Source: JACKNG01 sp040220855 (lineage in GTDB: Bacteria; Pseudomonadota; Gammaproteobacteria; Ga0077536). From it: a stretch of 64,000 nt of DNA. The stretch lies in contig JAVJVZ010000042.1 in the NCBI GenBank assembly GCA_040220855.1, positions 1 through 64,000 of the forward strand, written 5' to 3'. The notes beneath the pieces are model-generated. The model did no database searches. It saw only the letters and a program-made list of their open reading frames with translations, and had not been told where the DNA came from. Both the position numbers and the translations under genes were made by a program. Below are positions 36,245 through 45,809 of this stretch, in pieces (the first letter of the stretch is position 1; each line of letters starts with the position of its first letter).

Positions 36245-37927
36245 TCAGGCATGCGCCGAGTGCAGTACCTGCCCGGCGCGCACGCCGCTGTCCTGTCCGT
36301 GCGCGAACAGCACCTCGCCGTTGACGATGGTGTATTCGACACCGCGTGCCGGTACCACCAGCCGGCGCCCGCCGCCCGGCAGGTCATGGCGCATCTCGCC
36401 GGTCTTGTCGGAGCCGACCGTGGCGAGATCGAAGATCGCGAAGTCGGCCGCGAGGCCGGGCGCGATGCGCCCGCGCCGCTTGATACCGAACAGGTCGGCC
36501 GGCTCGCTGGTGATGCGTTGCACGGCGCGCTCGAGGGTCATGACCTCGCGGTCGCGCACCCAGGTGCCGAGGAGGTAGGTGGCGTAGCCGGCATCGCACA
36601 GGCTGTCGACATGGGCGCCGCCGTCGGAGAGACCGATCAGCGTACGCGGATCGGTAATGAGCTCGGGAATACGGTCCTCGTCGGAATTGAACAGCTCGTA
36701 GTTGAACTGCATCGCGAGACCGTCCTCGATGGCGAGGTCGAGGAAGGTGTCGACGGGATCGGCGCCGCGCTCGGCGGCAATCTCGCGCACGTTGCGCCCG
36801 ACGTAGCGGGCCATCGCCGGCGTCGACGCCTCGAGCACCGTCATCACTTCCCAGCGCGCCGAGAAAATCAGCGGGCGCTTCAGGGCTTCCTTGAACGCGG
36901 CGCGGAAGTCACCGTCGCGCAGCACCGCGATCTGTTCCTCGACGGGGCGGTTCAGGACCGGGTTCCAGCATGCCATGTTGGCGAAGATGAACGGCTTTGA
37001 CAGATCGATCTGGACGATGAACGGGCGGCAGGTGCACTGGGGTACCGAGCCGCGCTCGATGAGATCGCCGATCTCGCTGAGGGTGTTCTGTACCGCGTCC
37101 GGGTCGTCGTCGCGGTTGAGCAGGGCGAGCCAGGTGACCGGCCGGCCGCTCTCGCGCAGCAGCAGGTCGAGCAGTGCGCGCTCGCTGGCGTCGACGCGCG
37201 AGACTTCGTTGGTCAGCGCGACCTCGATGGCGCCACGGCCGAGCTCCTTGAGCACGCCGGCGTAGGCGGTGAGTTCGTCGTTGGAGGCGAGGCGGCAGGC
37301 CAGCGGCCGGCCGTGGTAGCCGACGTGCTGGCCGGCGTTGGTGGTGGTGAAGCCGAACGCGCCGGCTTCCATCGCCTCGTGCAGCAGGCCGCGGATAGCG
37401 CCGGTCTCGTCGGCCGTCGCCGCGCGTGCCATCGATTCCTCGCCCATCACGTAGTGGCGGAAGGGTGTGAGTGCGCACAGGAAGCCGAGGTTCAGACCGG
37501 AGCCGCGCCGCGCCGCGGCCTGCATGTACTCGGGGAAGGTCTCCCAGTCCCAGGTCACGCCGCGCTCGAGGACGTCGAAGGGAATCGCCTCGACGTTGAC
37601 GAGGTCCCAGGCCGCGACCTCGCGCGTCTCCGGCCGGCACGGTGCGATGCCGACGCCGCAGTTGCCGAGCATCACCGTCGTCACGCCATGCCAGCACGAC
37701 GGCGTGGTGAGATCGTCCCAGCAGATCTGGGCATCGTAGTGGGTGTGCGGGTCGACGAAGCCGGGTGCGACGACGAGGTCGCTGGCATCGATGGTGCGCG
37801 TGGCGCTGCCGCTGACCTCGCCCACCTCGGCAATGACGCCGTCCTTGACCGCGATGTCGCCGTGGAAGCGCGGTGCGCCCGTGCCGTCGACGACGGTACC
37901 GTTCCTGATCACGAGATCCCAGGCCAT
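36245..37927 (-). CDS. Amidohydrolase, N-acyl-D-amino-acid deacylase family
   Basis: This 560-residue amidohydrolase has the metal motif HTHYD (H61, H63), MLGNCGVGIAP, and the catalytic GLSDGGAHVDSLCDAGY block; the C-terminal RRGRIAPGLAADFAIFD closes the composite domain. It is a paralogue of the 24.1-25.8 kb gene with a similar block order. ATG 37927 (MAWDLVIRNGTVVDGTG) follows GGGGAGAG. It lies downstream of, and on the same strand as, the acyl-CoA synthetase 129 bases away. The substrate is unknown; this group is often misannotated as D-aminoacylase. Confidence 0.9.
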   Translation of the reverse strand: MAWDLVIRNGTVVDGTGAPRFHGDIAVKDGVIAEVGEVSGSATRTIDASDLVVAPGFVDPHTHYDAQICWDDLTTPSCWHGVTTVMLGNCGVGIAPCRPETREVAAWDLVNVEAIPFDVLERGVTWDWETFPEYMQAAARRGSGLNLGFLCALTPFRHYVMGEESMARAATADETGAIRGLLHEAMEAGAFGFTTTNAGQHVGYHGRPLACRLASNDELTAYAGVLKELGRGAIEVALTNEVSRVDASERALLDLLLRESGRPVTWLALLNRDDDPDAVQNTLSEIGDLIERGSVPQCTCRPFIVQIDLSKPFIFANMACWNPVLNRPVEEQIAVLRDGDFRAAFKEALKRPLIFSARWEVMTVLEASTPAMARYVGRNVREIAAERGADPVDTFLDLAIEDGLAMQFNYELFNSDEDRIPELITDPRTLIGLSDGGAHVDSLCDAGYATYLLGTWVRDREVMTLERAVQRITSEPADLFGIKRRGRIAPGLAADFAIFDLATVGSDKTGEMRHDLPGGGRRLVVPARGVEYTIVNGEVLFAHGQDSGVRAGQVLHSAHA

Positions 37928-38056
37928 CAGCTCTCTCCCCTCGCTGTTCGAACCGTCCGGCGATTCTTGCGCACTCGGGCCACGATGCCAATCGTGCGCC
38001 GCGGGAGGCCGCCCGGCCTGCGCACCGGGCCACCTGCCCCGGCGCGCAGGCGCACG

Positions 38057-39676
38057 CTAGTCGAGCAGTTCGCGCGCCTGCTGGCGCAGCTCGACCTTGC
38101 GGATCTTGCCGCTGGAAGTCATGGGAAAGGCTTCCACGAAGACCACGTGGCGCGGGATCTTGAAACTTGCCACGCGCCCCTTCATGCGCGCGAGCAGCGT
38201 GTCCTGGTCGAGCGCGGCGGCGGGTTTGAGGATGACGAAGGCGACCGGCACCTCGGCCAGGCGCGCATCGGGATAGGCCACCACCGCGGCATCGAGGATT
38301 TCGTCCATGTCGCGCAGGTAGACCTCGATCTCGGCCGGCGAGACGTTCTCGCCGCCGACCTTGAGCATGTCCTTGTAGCGCCCCATGAAGACCAGCATGC
38401 CGTCCGGGCGCTGCATCGCCATGTCGCCGGTATGCAGCCAGCCGTCGGCATCGAGCGTGTCGGCGGTCGCCTCGGGCTTGTCCCAGTAGCCATCCATGAC
38501 CGCGTAGCCGCGAATCCACAGCTCGCCGGGCGTTCCCACCGGCTGCTCGCGGCCGCTCTCGACATCGACGATGCGCGCCTCGTAGTCATTCATGAGATAG
38601 CCGGAACTCGCGGTGCGCTGTTCGCGCGTGTGCGCGGGGTTGGACACGGCGATGAAGGCCCAGGTCTCGCTCATGCCGAAGCCGGACACGGTGGGGCAGA
38701 AGACGTCCTGCACCTTCTCGGCGATCGGTACCGTGCTCTCGACGCCCGAGGGCAGCGTGCCGAGGCGGATGGCGAGCTTGCGCGGGCGCTCGGCCTGCGC
38801 GTTGAGCAGGTCGAGCCAGTGAGCCTCGAAGCCATGCAGCAGGGTCGCGCCTTCCCGTTCGGCGAGATCGAGCGCGTGGTGGGCATCGAACACGTCCATC
38901 AGTACCTGGCAGGCGCCGGTCATCACGCAGGCCATGCTGATCTCGCTGAAGGCGTAGATGTGGAACAGCGGCAGGTAGTTCATGTGCACGTCGGTGCAGG
39001 TGAGGCCGCAGATCTGCGCGCGCTCGGCGGTGTTGCGAATCGGCCGATGGCTGTGCATGACGCCCTTGGGATGGCCGGTGGTGCCGGAGGTGTAGCAGAT
39101 CATCATCATGCCATCGGGATCGACGTCGTTCGCGCGCGCGCGCAACTCGGCGTCGCTGACGTCGGCGCCAGCGGCAAGGAAAGCGTCCCAGGCACGGAAG
39201 CCTTCCGCGCGCGGGGTGCCAAGTACGACCACGCGGGCGAGATCCGGGTAACCGTCGATGTCGAGCGTGCCGTCGCCGTTGGTACGTACCGCGCTCATCG
39301 ATTCCAGCAGCATCCCCTGGTAGTCGACCGGCCCGGAGCGATCGAGCGTGATGAGTGTCGCCGAGCGCGACTGCGTGACCGTGTAGGCGACGTCATCGGT
39401 GCGGTAGCGCGTGTTGAGCGGCACGATGCAGGCACCGACGCGCGCGATGGCGAACATCAGGAACAGCCACTCGGGACGGTTCGTCATCCACAGCGCGACA
39501 CGCTCGCCGGGTTCGACGCCGAGGGCAATGAGCGCCTTGGCAACGCGGTCGGTCTCCGCTTCGAGCTCCGCGTAGGTCCAGCGCCGATCCTCGAACACCA
39601 GCGCCTCGCGCGCGCCGTGGCGCGCGGCAGCCTCGCTGAGGAGCGCGCCCAGCGTGCGTTTGCGATACCAGTCCAT
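38057..39676 (-). CDS. AMP-dependent acyl-CoA synthetase
   Basis: This ANL-superfamily ligase of 539 residues activates a carboxylic acid to its CoA thioester. The P-loop-like motif is YTSGTTGHPKGVMHSH, FGMSETWAF and GELWIRGYAVMDGYW follow, and GWLHTGDMA plus MGRYKDMLKVGGENVSP mark the hinge; the catalytic C-terminal lysine is in TSSGKIRKVEL. ATG 39676 has GGGAGG directly upstream; a longer frame upstream is not supported. Medium/long-chain or aromatic acids are possible substrates. Confidence 0.92.
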   Translation of the reverse strand: MDWYRKRTLGALLSEAAARHGAREALVFEDRRWTYAELEAETDRVAKALIALGVEPGERVALWMTNRPEWLFLMFAIARVGACIVPLNTRYRTDDVAYTVTQSRSATLITLDRSGPVDYQGMLLESMSAVRTNGDGTLDIDGYPDLARVVVLGTPRAEGFRAWDAFLAAGADVSDAELRARANDVDPDGMMMICYTSGTTGHPKGVMHSHRPIRNTAERAQICGLTCTDVHMNYLPLFHIYAFSEISMACVMTGACQVLMDVFDAHHALDLAEREGATLLHGFEAHWLDLLNAQAERPRKLAIRLGTLPSGVESTVPIAEKVQDVFCPTVSGFGMSETWAFIAVSNPAHTREQRTASSGYLMNDYEARIVDVESGREQPVGTPGELWIRGYAVMDGYWDKPEATADTLDADGWLHTGDMAMQRPDGMLVFMGRYKDMLKVGGENVSPAEIEVYLRDMDEILDAAVVAYPDARLAEVPVAFVILKPAAALDQDTLLARMKGRVASFKIPRHVVFVEAFPMTSSGKIRKVELRQQARELLD

Positions 39677-39755
39677 GACGACCTCCCGTGTGAATCCGCG
39701 CGCAATGCTAACCGCCTTGCGCGCCGGCCCCAAGTGGCGCTTGGGGAGGCCGGGT

Positions 39756-40955
39756 TCAGGGGCGGCGGTAACCGCCGCGGAGGCCGTCGACGCTCAGCAC
39801 CAGCTGCCAGAGCTGCAGGTCGCGCGCGCGGAACACGCCGGCGAAGGTCAGCAGGTAATAGCGCCAGGCGCGGTAGAAGCGCACACCGAGTTGCCGTTCG
39901 AAGCGTGGCCAGCTGGCATGGAAGTTGGCATGCCAGGCCATCAGGGTGCGGTCGTAATCGGCGCCGAAGTTGTGCCAGTCCTCCATCGTGAGCACACCGT
40001 CGAGCGCGGTGGCGAGGCGCGTGAGGGTGGGAATCTCGCTGTTGGGGAAGACGTGCCGCGTGACCCAGGGGTCGACGCCGGGGCCATCGTCGTTGCGTCC
40101 GATGGTATGCAGCAGGGCGAGGCCGTCGGGCGCCAGGCGCGCACGCACGATATCCATGAAGTGCCGGTAGTTCTTGCGCCCCACGTGCTCGAACATGCCG
40201 AGCGAGACGATGCGGTCATAGCGCCCGCCGACGTCGCGGTAGTCCTCGAGACGGATGTCGACCGGCAGGCCCGCGCAGGTATGCCGGGCGAGCTCCGCCT
40301 GCGTGCGAGAAATGGTCACCCCGGTCACCGCGACGCCGTAGCGCTCGGCGGCGAAACGCGCGAAGCCACCCCAGCCGCAGCCGATGTCGAGCACGCGCAT
40401 GCCGGGTGCCAGGCCGAGCTTGCGGCATACGAGATCGAGCTTGTGCTCCTGGGCGGCATCGAGGTCGGTGGCCGCGGGCCAGTAGGCGCAGGTGTAAATC
40501 ATGCGCTCGCCCAGCATGGCGCGGTACATCTCGTGGTCGAGGTCGTAATGTTGCTCGCCGACCTGGCGGGCGCGGGTGAGATCCTGCAGGTTGCTCAGCG
40601 CGGCGATGACGCCGCCGATGCGCTTGGGCAGGTTGGGCAGACGGCGATCGAGGCGGGCGCGCACCACGCGCGCGATGAATTCGTCGAGGCGCGGGGCATC
40701 CCACCAACCGTCCACGTAGGCCTCGCCGAGTCCGAGCGTGCCGTGGCGCAGGATACGCCACCACAGGCGCTCGTCGTGCACCTGCATGTCCCATGGACGT
40801 TGTCCGTTGACGCGCACGCCGGCTTCGGCGAGCAGGCGATGGTAGAACCTCGCGGGCCAGCTGATCCGCGCGGGTGGCCTGGAGCGGCGGTGCCGCTGGG
40901 TGGGGCCGGACAGCGGAGCAAGTCCGCGCCCGCGTGAATGCAGCGCATCGGCCAT
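39756..40955 (-). CDS. cfa: Cyclopropane-fatty-acyl-phospholipid synthase
   Basis: This SAM-dependent enzyme of 399 residues adds a methylene bridge to unsaturated phospholipid acyl chains. It has the N-terminal helical part (GEAYVDGWWD), HYDLDHEMYRAMLGERMIYTCAYW, the SAM motif VLDIGCGWGGFARFAAE, and GVTISRTQAELA; the YRDVGGRYDRIVSLGMFEHVG block is diagnostic. ATG 40955 follows GGGAGGATGCG. The frame is open to 41030 but without support. Downstream of the quinone oxidoreductase on the same strand, separated by 150 bases with a GC hairpin. Confidence 0.94.
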   Translation of the reverse strand: MADALHSRGRGLAPLSGPTQRHRRSRPPARISWPARFYHRLLAEAGVRVNGQRPWDMQVHDERLWWRILRHGTLGLGEAYVDGWWDAPRLDEFIARVVRARLDRRLPNLPKRIGGVIAALSNLQDLTRARQVGEQHYDLDHEMYRAMLGERMIYTCAYWPAATDLDAAQEHKLDLVCRKLGLAPGMRVLDIGCGWGGFARFAAERYGVAVTGVTISRTQAELARHTCAGLPVDIRLEDYRDVGGRYDRIVSLGMFEHVGRKNYRHFMDIVRARLAPDGLALLHTIGRNDDGPGVDPWVTRHVFPNSEIPTLTRLATALDGVLTMEDWHNFGADYDRTLMAWHANFHASWPRFERQLGVRFYRAWRYYLLTFAGVFRARDLQLWQLVLSVDGLRGGYRRP

Positions 40956-41105
40956 CGCATCCTCCCTCGGCCGCTCGCGGCGGCGCGTTGGATTGGCCGC
41001 CGCGCAGCGCGGCGGCGGCCCGCGCACCATCCTCGCCCCGGGCCGCGACGGATTGCAAGCCGCCTGTCGTCGTCATCGCCTGATCGCGATCAGATCGCAC
41101 GCCGC

Positions 41106-42140
41106 TCAGTGCCCGTGCAGGCGCTGCGCTTCGTCGGCCATGACGACCGCGATACGGCCGACGGCGCGTCGCGCGAGGACATCCTCCATGGCCTCGAATA
41201 CCTGTGTGAGCGGGTAGGTGCGCTCCACGACCGGATTGATTCGACCGGCTTCGAACCAGGCGAAGAGCTGTTCCATCAGCGCGCGCACGCGGTCCTCGTA
41301 GTGATCACGCAGGTCGGTCGGGCTCCAGCCGAAGTAGAGTCCCATGTTGAGCCCGCAGACCACGAGGTTCTTCACCAGCAGCAGGTTGGCCGGGATCTGC
41401 GGAATCTCGCCGCCCGCGAAGCCGACCGGCATGATGCGCGCCTCCGGCGCCATGCAGCGCAGCGACTGCATGAAGACGTTTCCGCCGACGGGATCGTAGA
41501 CCGCGTCGACGCCGCGTCCGCCGGTCAGCGCCAGCACGTGCTCGCGGAAGTCTTCCGCGCGGTAGTCGATGACATGGTCGGCGCCGTGGCGGCGCGCGGT
41601 CTCGAGCTTGGCCGGCGAGCCGGCTGTCGCGATGACGGTGGCGCCGAGGATCCTGCCGATCTCGACCGCGGCGATGCCAACGCCGCCGGCGGCGCCATGC
41701 ACGAGCAGCCATTCGCCCGGTGCGACGTTCAGCAGGTGTGGCCAGGTGAGCGCGGCGGCGGAGGTCGCATACGAGTTGGTGAAGCCGATCGCGCGGTGGA
41801 ATTCGAGCGAGTCGGGAATGGCGAACACGTTGACTTCGCGCGGGCAGGCAATCTCGGCGAGCCCACCCCAGTCGAGCACCGCGCAGACCCGGTCGCCGAC
41901 GGCGAAACGCCGCGCGGCCGGGCCCACTGCCTCGACGACGCCGGCGATCTCGGTGCCGGGCACGAAGGGCAGCGGTGGTTTGCGCTGGTACTTGCCCTGC
42001 ACGACGAGGCTGGTGGCGAAGCTGACGCCGGCGGCCTGCACACGGATGCGCACGCGGTCGCCGTCGAGTGCGGGCTCGGGGACCTCTTCGAGACGGAGCT
42101 GATCGAAAGTGGTCCAGTCACGGACGAGTAGGCCTTGCAT
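41106..42140 (-). CDS. NADPH:quinone oxidoreductase family protein
   Basis: This is a zinc-less medium-chain dehydrogenase/reductase (344 residues). The N-terminal GroES-like fold shows VQAAGVSFATSLVVQGKYQ and PFVPGTEIAGVV, and the nucleotide-binding motif is LVHGAAGGVGIAAVEIG. VDAVYDPVGGNVFMQSLRCM and GRINPVVERTYPLTQVFEAME match the QOR family. The start is ATG 42140 (MQGLLVRDWTTFDQ), chosen by similarity; the long upstream frame overlaps the divergent LLM gene and is a shadow. Likely reduces quinones or enoyl compounds. Confidence 0.92.
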   Translation of the reverse strand: MQGLLVRDWTTFDQLRLEEVPEPALDGDRVRIRVQAAGVSFATSLVVQGKYQRKPPLPFVPGTEIAGVVEAVGPAARRFAVGDRVCAVLDWGGLAEIACPREVNVFAIPDSLEFHRAIGFTNSYATSAAALTWPHLLNVAPGEWLLVHGAAGGVGIAAVEIGRILGATVIATAGSPAKLETARRHGADHVIDYRAEDFREHVLALTGGRGVDAVYDPVGGNVFMQSLRCMAPEARIMPVGFAGGEIPQIPANLLLVKNLVVCGLNMGLYFGWSPTDLRDHYEDRVRALMEQLFAWFEAGRINPVVERTYPLTQVFEAMEDVLARRAVGRIAVVMADEAQRLHGH

Positions 42141-42305
42141 GGTCGCTTGCTCCGGGTGATGGTGATCGTCGGGGAGCCGCCATAATAGAACCGCGGTCGG
42201 GGCAGTTTGCGAGTGCGCATCGTCTCGACAGCGACACCTGTCGCCAACCATGCTGCCACGCCCCGTGCGCCTGGCAGCGCCCGTACGAGGAGAACAGACA
42301 AACCC

Positions 42306-43232
42306 ATGAGCGGAACACCGGTCACCTTCGGCACGACACTGCCTGCGCCCCACGACATCGCCGCGTCGGCGCGCCACATCGAGGATCTCGGATTCGACGT
42401 GCTCGGTTGCGGTGAGCACGTCAGCTTCTACGGCGATACTGCCAATGCCTTCATCTCGTTGTCGGTGGCGGCCGGCGTGACCAGCCGGATTCGCCTGATG
42501 AGCACCATTACGCTGGTGCCGTTGTACCCGGCGGCGCTGCTGGCCAAGCTCGGCGCCGCGCTCGACGTCGCTTCCGCCGGGCGCTTCATGCTCGGGGTGG
42601 GGGTCGGCGGCGAGTACCCGAACGAGTTCGCCGCCTGTGGCGTGCCGGTCAGCCAACGCGGATCGCGCACCGACGAGGCGCTCGAAGTGGTCAGCCGCAC
42701 CTGGGCGGCGACCGACGTCACGTATCGCGGCCGCTACACCACGCTCGAGAACTTCAGCCTCAAGCCATTGCCGCTGCAGAAGCCACGGCCGCCCATCTGG
42801 GTCTCGGGGCGCAAGGACGTCGCCATGCGCCGCGCCGCGAAATACGGCGACGGGTGGCTGCCCTACATGTACACCCCGGAGATGCTGGCTGATTCGGTCA
42901 CCGCGATCCGGCGTCACGGTGAGGATATCGGCCGCGATCTCGATGATTTCACGTTCGGCCTGTATATCTTCTTCGCCGTTCACGAGGATCACGACACCGC
43001 GGTGTCGATGGCGGCGGAGAAGCTCGGCCGGCAGTACTCGCAGGATTTCTCCACGCTGGTGCACAAGTACGCGCTGGCCGGTGACCCGGCACGCTGCGCG
43101 GCGCGCCTGCGTGAATACGTCGACGCCGGGGCGCGCTTCATCTTCGTTGCGAGCGCCTGCCCGGACGACTACGTGGCGACCAACCTCGAATTGATGGCAC
43201 GCGAGGTGATGCCGGCACTGCGCGACGGCTGA
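42306..43232 (+). CDS. Luciferase-like (LLM class) F420/flavin-dependent oxidoreductase
   Basis: This LLM protein of 308 residues has FGTTLPAPHDIAASARHIEDLGFDVLGCGEH at its start, RIRLMSTITLVPLYPAALLAK, GRFMLGVGVGGEYPNEFAACG and RPPIWVSGRKDVAMRRAAKYGDGWLP. The spacing resembles TIGR03619-type LLM proteins, some of which use F420, though no F420 genes are seen here. ATG 42306 is used; an AGGAGAA lies about 12 bases upstream. Divergent from the quinone oxidoreductase. Confidence 0.9.
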   Translation: MSGTPVTFGTTLPAPHDIAASARHIEDLGFDVLGCGEHVSFYGDTANAFISLSVAAGVTSRIRLMSTITLVPLYPAALLAKLGAALDVASAGRFMLGVGVGGEYPNEFAACGVPVSQRGSRTDEALEVVSRTWAATDVTYRGRYTTLENFSLKPLPLQKPRPPIWVSGRKDVAMRRAAKYGDGWLPYMYTPEMLADSVTAIRRHGEDIGRDLDDFTFGLYIFFAVHEDHDTAVSMAAEKLGRQYSQDFSTLVHKYALAGDPARCAARLREYVDAGARFIFVASACPDDYVATNLELMAREVMPALRDG

Positions 43233-43366
43233 GCGTGGCGGTGCGCCGCCAGGACGCATGGGGGCGCCAATGGGCTGCCGCACTGAAGGAATCCCGGGAG
43301 CTGCCGCTACCGACGGCGTAGGCACCGCCGCCCCGCGCGGTGCACCTGGTAGCCCCGTTCGAATCC

Positions 43367-44353
43367 ATGCAGTGGCGCATCAACGTACAGTCCGACCGCG
43401 AGCCTGAGCGACGCGAATACTGCTTCGGGCAGCCCGCCGTGCGCGTCGGCCGCGCCGAGGACGTCGAGATCCGGCTGGCCAATGCCGACGTCTCGCGCGT
43501 GCATTTCACGCTGAGCGTGGCGGGCGAGCGCGTGCGGGTCGCGGATTCGAGCCGCAACGGTACCTTCGTGCGCCACGGGCGGCGCTGGACGCGGCTCGAG
43601 GGCGCGGCCGAACTCGCGCTGCCCGCGCGACTGCGCGCGAGCGACTGGACGTTCGACGTCGAGGCGGTGCCCGCGGTCCCCCCGGCGGCGCCGGTCACAC
43701 CGAGCGAGACCACCATGGCCGGTGACGTCTGCGGCGACTGGGAACAGTCGATCATGCTGCCGCCGGGGCATGTGGCGAGCACGCGCGAGGCGATCATGGT
43801 ATTCGACCTGTGCGAGTCCTCGCTCATCGCGAGCCAGGACGACCACATGGCCTACCATCTCAAGCAGCGCTTGATGCAGATCGCCGAGCCCGTGCTCGAA
43901 CAGTTCTCGCGCGGCTTCTTCAAGAGCACCGGCGACGGCTTCCTCACCACCTTCGCCAATCCCGCTGCAGCGCTCGATGCCGCCGTCGCTCTCGAGCAGC
44001 GCATCCAGCAGCGCAACCAGCGGACCCGCAACGAGCACATCCACTACCGCGTCGCGCTCCATTTCGGCGAGGTCTGGATGCTCAATACCAACACCGCCGA
44101 CATCCACGGCAACGACGTCAATATCGCTTTCCGCATCGAGGGCGTGCAGCCGGATGCCTTCACCGGCACGGTATCGTCGCTACCGCGCCGCGATCGCATC
44201 CTGTGCTCACGCGCCTTCCTGACCGCGGTGCCGCGCGAGCGCCTCGCTACCGTGCTGTCGGGTCACGTGCAGTGCGGCGAGGCAAACCTCAAGGGCATCA
44301 CCGAGAGCGTCGTCATCCACTGGCTGCGCACGCCCTACTCGGACGCCGCCTGA
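43367..44353 (+). CDS. FHA domain-adenylate cyclase fusion
   Basis: This 328-residue protein joins an N-terminal forkhead-associated domain (about residues 15-100: VRVGRAEDVEIRLAN, SRVHFTL, SSRNGTFV) to a class III nucleotide cyclase domain (about 140-315). The metal-binding aspartates are D147 (IMVFDL) and D190 (STGDGF), with substrate residues K186 and D250 and transition-state residues N252 and R256 (DVNIAFRIEG), so it should be an active adenylate cyclase. No membrane segment is present. The FHA domain suggests control by a phospho-Thr partner, but no Ser/Thr kinase is in the window. ATG 43367 is preferred over GTG 43340. Confidence 0.88.
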   Translation: MQWRINVQSDREPERREYCFGQPAVRVGRAEDVEIRLANADVSRVHFTLSVAGERVRVADSSRNGTFVRHGRRWTRLEGAAELALPARLRASDWTFDVEAVPAVPPAAPVTPSETTMAGDVCGDWEQSIMLPPGHVASTREAIMVFDLCESSLIASQDDHMAYHLKQRLMQIAEPVLEQFSRGFFKSTGDGFLTTFANPAAALDAAVALEQRIQQRNQRTRNEHIHYRVALHFGEVWMLNTNTADIHGNDVNIAFRIEGVQPDAFTGTVSSLPRRDRILCSRAFLTAVPRERLATVLSGHVQCGEANLKGITESVVIHWLRTPYSDAA

Positions 44354-44380
44354 GCGGCGCCCGCGGCAGACTCCTGCGCC

Positions 44381-45643
44381 TCAACCGGCGGATTTCTTCG
44401 CGCGCTTGCGGCTCCCGGCCGCCTGCGCCAGGTCCGGCGCGTTGTGCGACGCCATCGCGGCCTTGCCCTGCGGCTCCTTGAGCGCCTGCGCGGCGCGTTC
44501 GTTTTCCATGATTTTCTGCATCACGGCCGCACCGGCGCGGTCGAACGCGTCGCGGTGCTCGATCACGTGGCGCTGGGATTCGCGGTAGGCGTCGAGCATG
44601 CCATTGACCTCGGGCACCACGTAGCGCGCGACGAGGTCCCAGCTCTTGAAGGTGTTGGCGGGGCTCGCCCAGTCGTGGGCGAAGCCGACCACGGTGCCGA
44701 AGCCTCCGGTAACCTGCTGCAGGTTGCGAATCGCGGCGACGAGGTCGTCGGGTGTGCCGATCAGCGAGGCGCCGGCAGCACCCTGCTCGGCGATCGCTTC
44801 GACCGCGGCATCGGGCGACTCGTAGGCGGTGTCACCGGGACGCATCAGCGTGCCGACGATGTACTCGTTGTGCCAGCGCATGAGGCCGTGCTTGGCTTCT
44901 TCGCGGGCCTGCTCGCGCGTCTCCGCGATGTGCCACGACATCACCACGCGCCACTGGCTGCGGTCGACCTGTCGGCCATGTCGTGCGGCGGAGTCCTCGG
45001 CGAAGCTCCACTGCGTCGGCAGTGCGGCGAGGCCGGTGGTCGACATCGAGCCGAGCGAGAGCACGCCGCAGCCATGCTTGCCGGCGAGGGTCATGCCGGA
45101 GGGGCTGATCATCGAGGCCACCGCCATCGGCACCCGCTCCTGCACCGGCAGGAGCTGCAGGCGCGCATCCTTCAGGGTGAACCAGTCGCATTCGTAGCTG
45201 AAGCGATCCTCGCCTGCGAGCAGGCGGCTGATCACACCCATCGCCTCGTCCTGGCGGTCGCGCTGGGTCATCGGATCGATGCCGAGCATATAGGCATCGG
45301 AGGGCAGGGCGCCGGGGCCGGAGCCGAAAATGAGGCGACCGTTGGTCATGTGGTCGAGCTGGACCAGGCGCTGGGCGACGTTGAAGGGATGGTGATAGGG
45401 CAGTGAAATGACGCCGGTGCCGAGTCGAATGGTGTGCGTGCGCTGGCCGGCCGCGGCGAGGAACATCTCGGGCGAGGCGATCACCTCCCAGCCGGTCGAG
45501 TGGTGCTCCCCGCACCAGAATTCGTCCAAGCCGAGACGGTCGAGATGTTCGACGAAGTCGAGGTCGCGCTTCAGCTGCAGCGTCGGGTGCTCGCCGATCG
45601 GATGATGGGGCGCGAGGAAGGCGCCGAAGCGGGTGCGGGGCAT
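44381..45643 (-). CDS. Luciferase-like (LLM class) flavin-dependent oxidoreductase
   Basis: This LLM protein of about 420 residues shows RLGLDEFWCGEHHSTGWEVIASP, TIRLGTGVISLPYHHPFNVAQR, LDHMTNGRLIFGSGPGALPSD and a long C-terminal extension ending in a Lys/Arg-rich tail (AAGSRKRAKKSAG). The layout resembles limonene 1,2-monooxygenase-like proteins. ATG 45643 has AGGAG 9 bases upstream; ATG 45649 is in frame but too close to it. It converges on the FHA-cyclase gene with only 27 bases between stops. Substrate unknown. Confidence 0.9.
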   Translation of the reverse strand: MPRTRFGAFLAPHHPIGEHPTLQLKRDLDFVEHLDRLGLDEFWCGEHHSTGWEVIASPEMFLAAAGQRTHTIRLGTGVISLPYHHPFNVAQRLVQLDHMTNGRLIFGSGPGALPSDAYMLGIDPMTQRDRQDEAMGVISRLLAGEDRFSYECDWFTLKDARLQLLPVQERVPMAVASMISPSGMTLAGKHGCGVLSLGSMSTTGLAALPTQWSFAEDSAARHGRQVDRSQWRVVMSWHIAETREQAREEAKHGLMRWHNEYIVGTLMRPGDTAYESPDAAVEAIAEQGAAGASLIGTPDDLVAAIRNLQQVTGGFGTVVGFAHDWASPANTFKSWDLVARYVVPEVNGMLDAYRESQRHVIEHRDAFDRAGAAVMQKIMENERAAQALKEPQGKAAMASHNAPDLAQAAGSRKRAKKSAG

Positions 45644-45809
45644 GGGCATCGTCTCCTGTGTGGGCGGCACGTGGCCAGGGTGCCATTCTAAGCGCGGTCC
45701 GAGCGCGAGCGGTCGCACCGGGCACCGCCGTGGGCAAGGCAGTCGGCGGACTCGCCGCGACAGGCGTGCCGCGTTACGCTCGGCCGGTTGCAGCCTTCAC
45801 GCCACATCG

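Noticed and set aside
37313..39991. 892-codon plus-strand frame
   Set aside because: It is antisense to an amidohydrolase and an acyl-CoA synthetase that both show full family motifs; the frame has no recognisable domain.
43354..43366. tRNA T-loop-like GTTCGAATCC
   Set aside because: No acceptor, D or anticodon stem can be folded around it; chance match just before the FHA-cyclase start.
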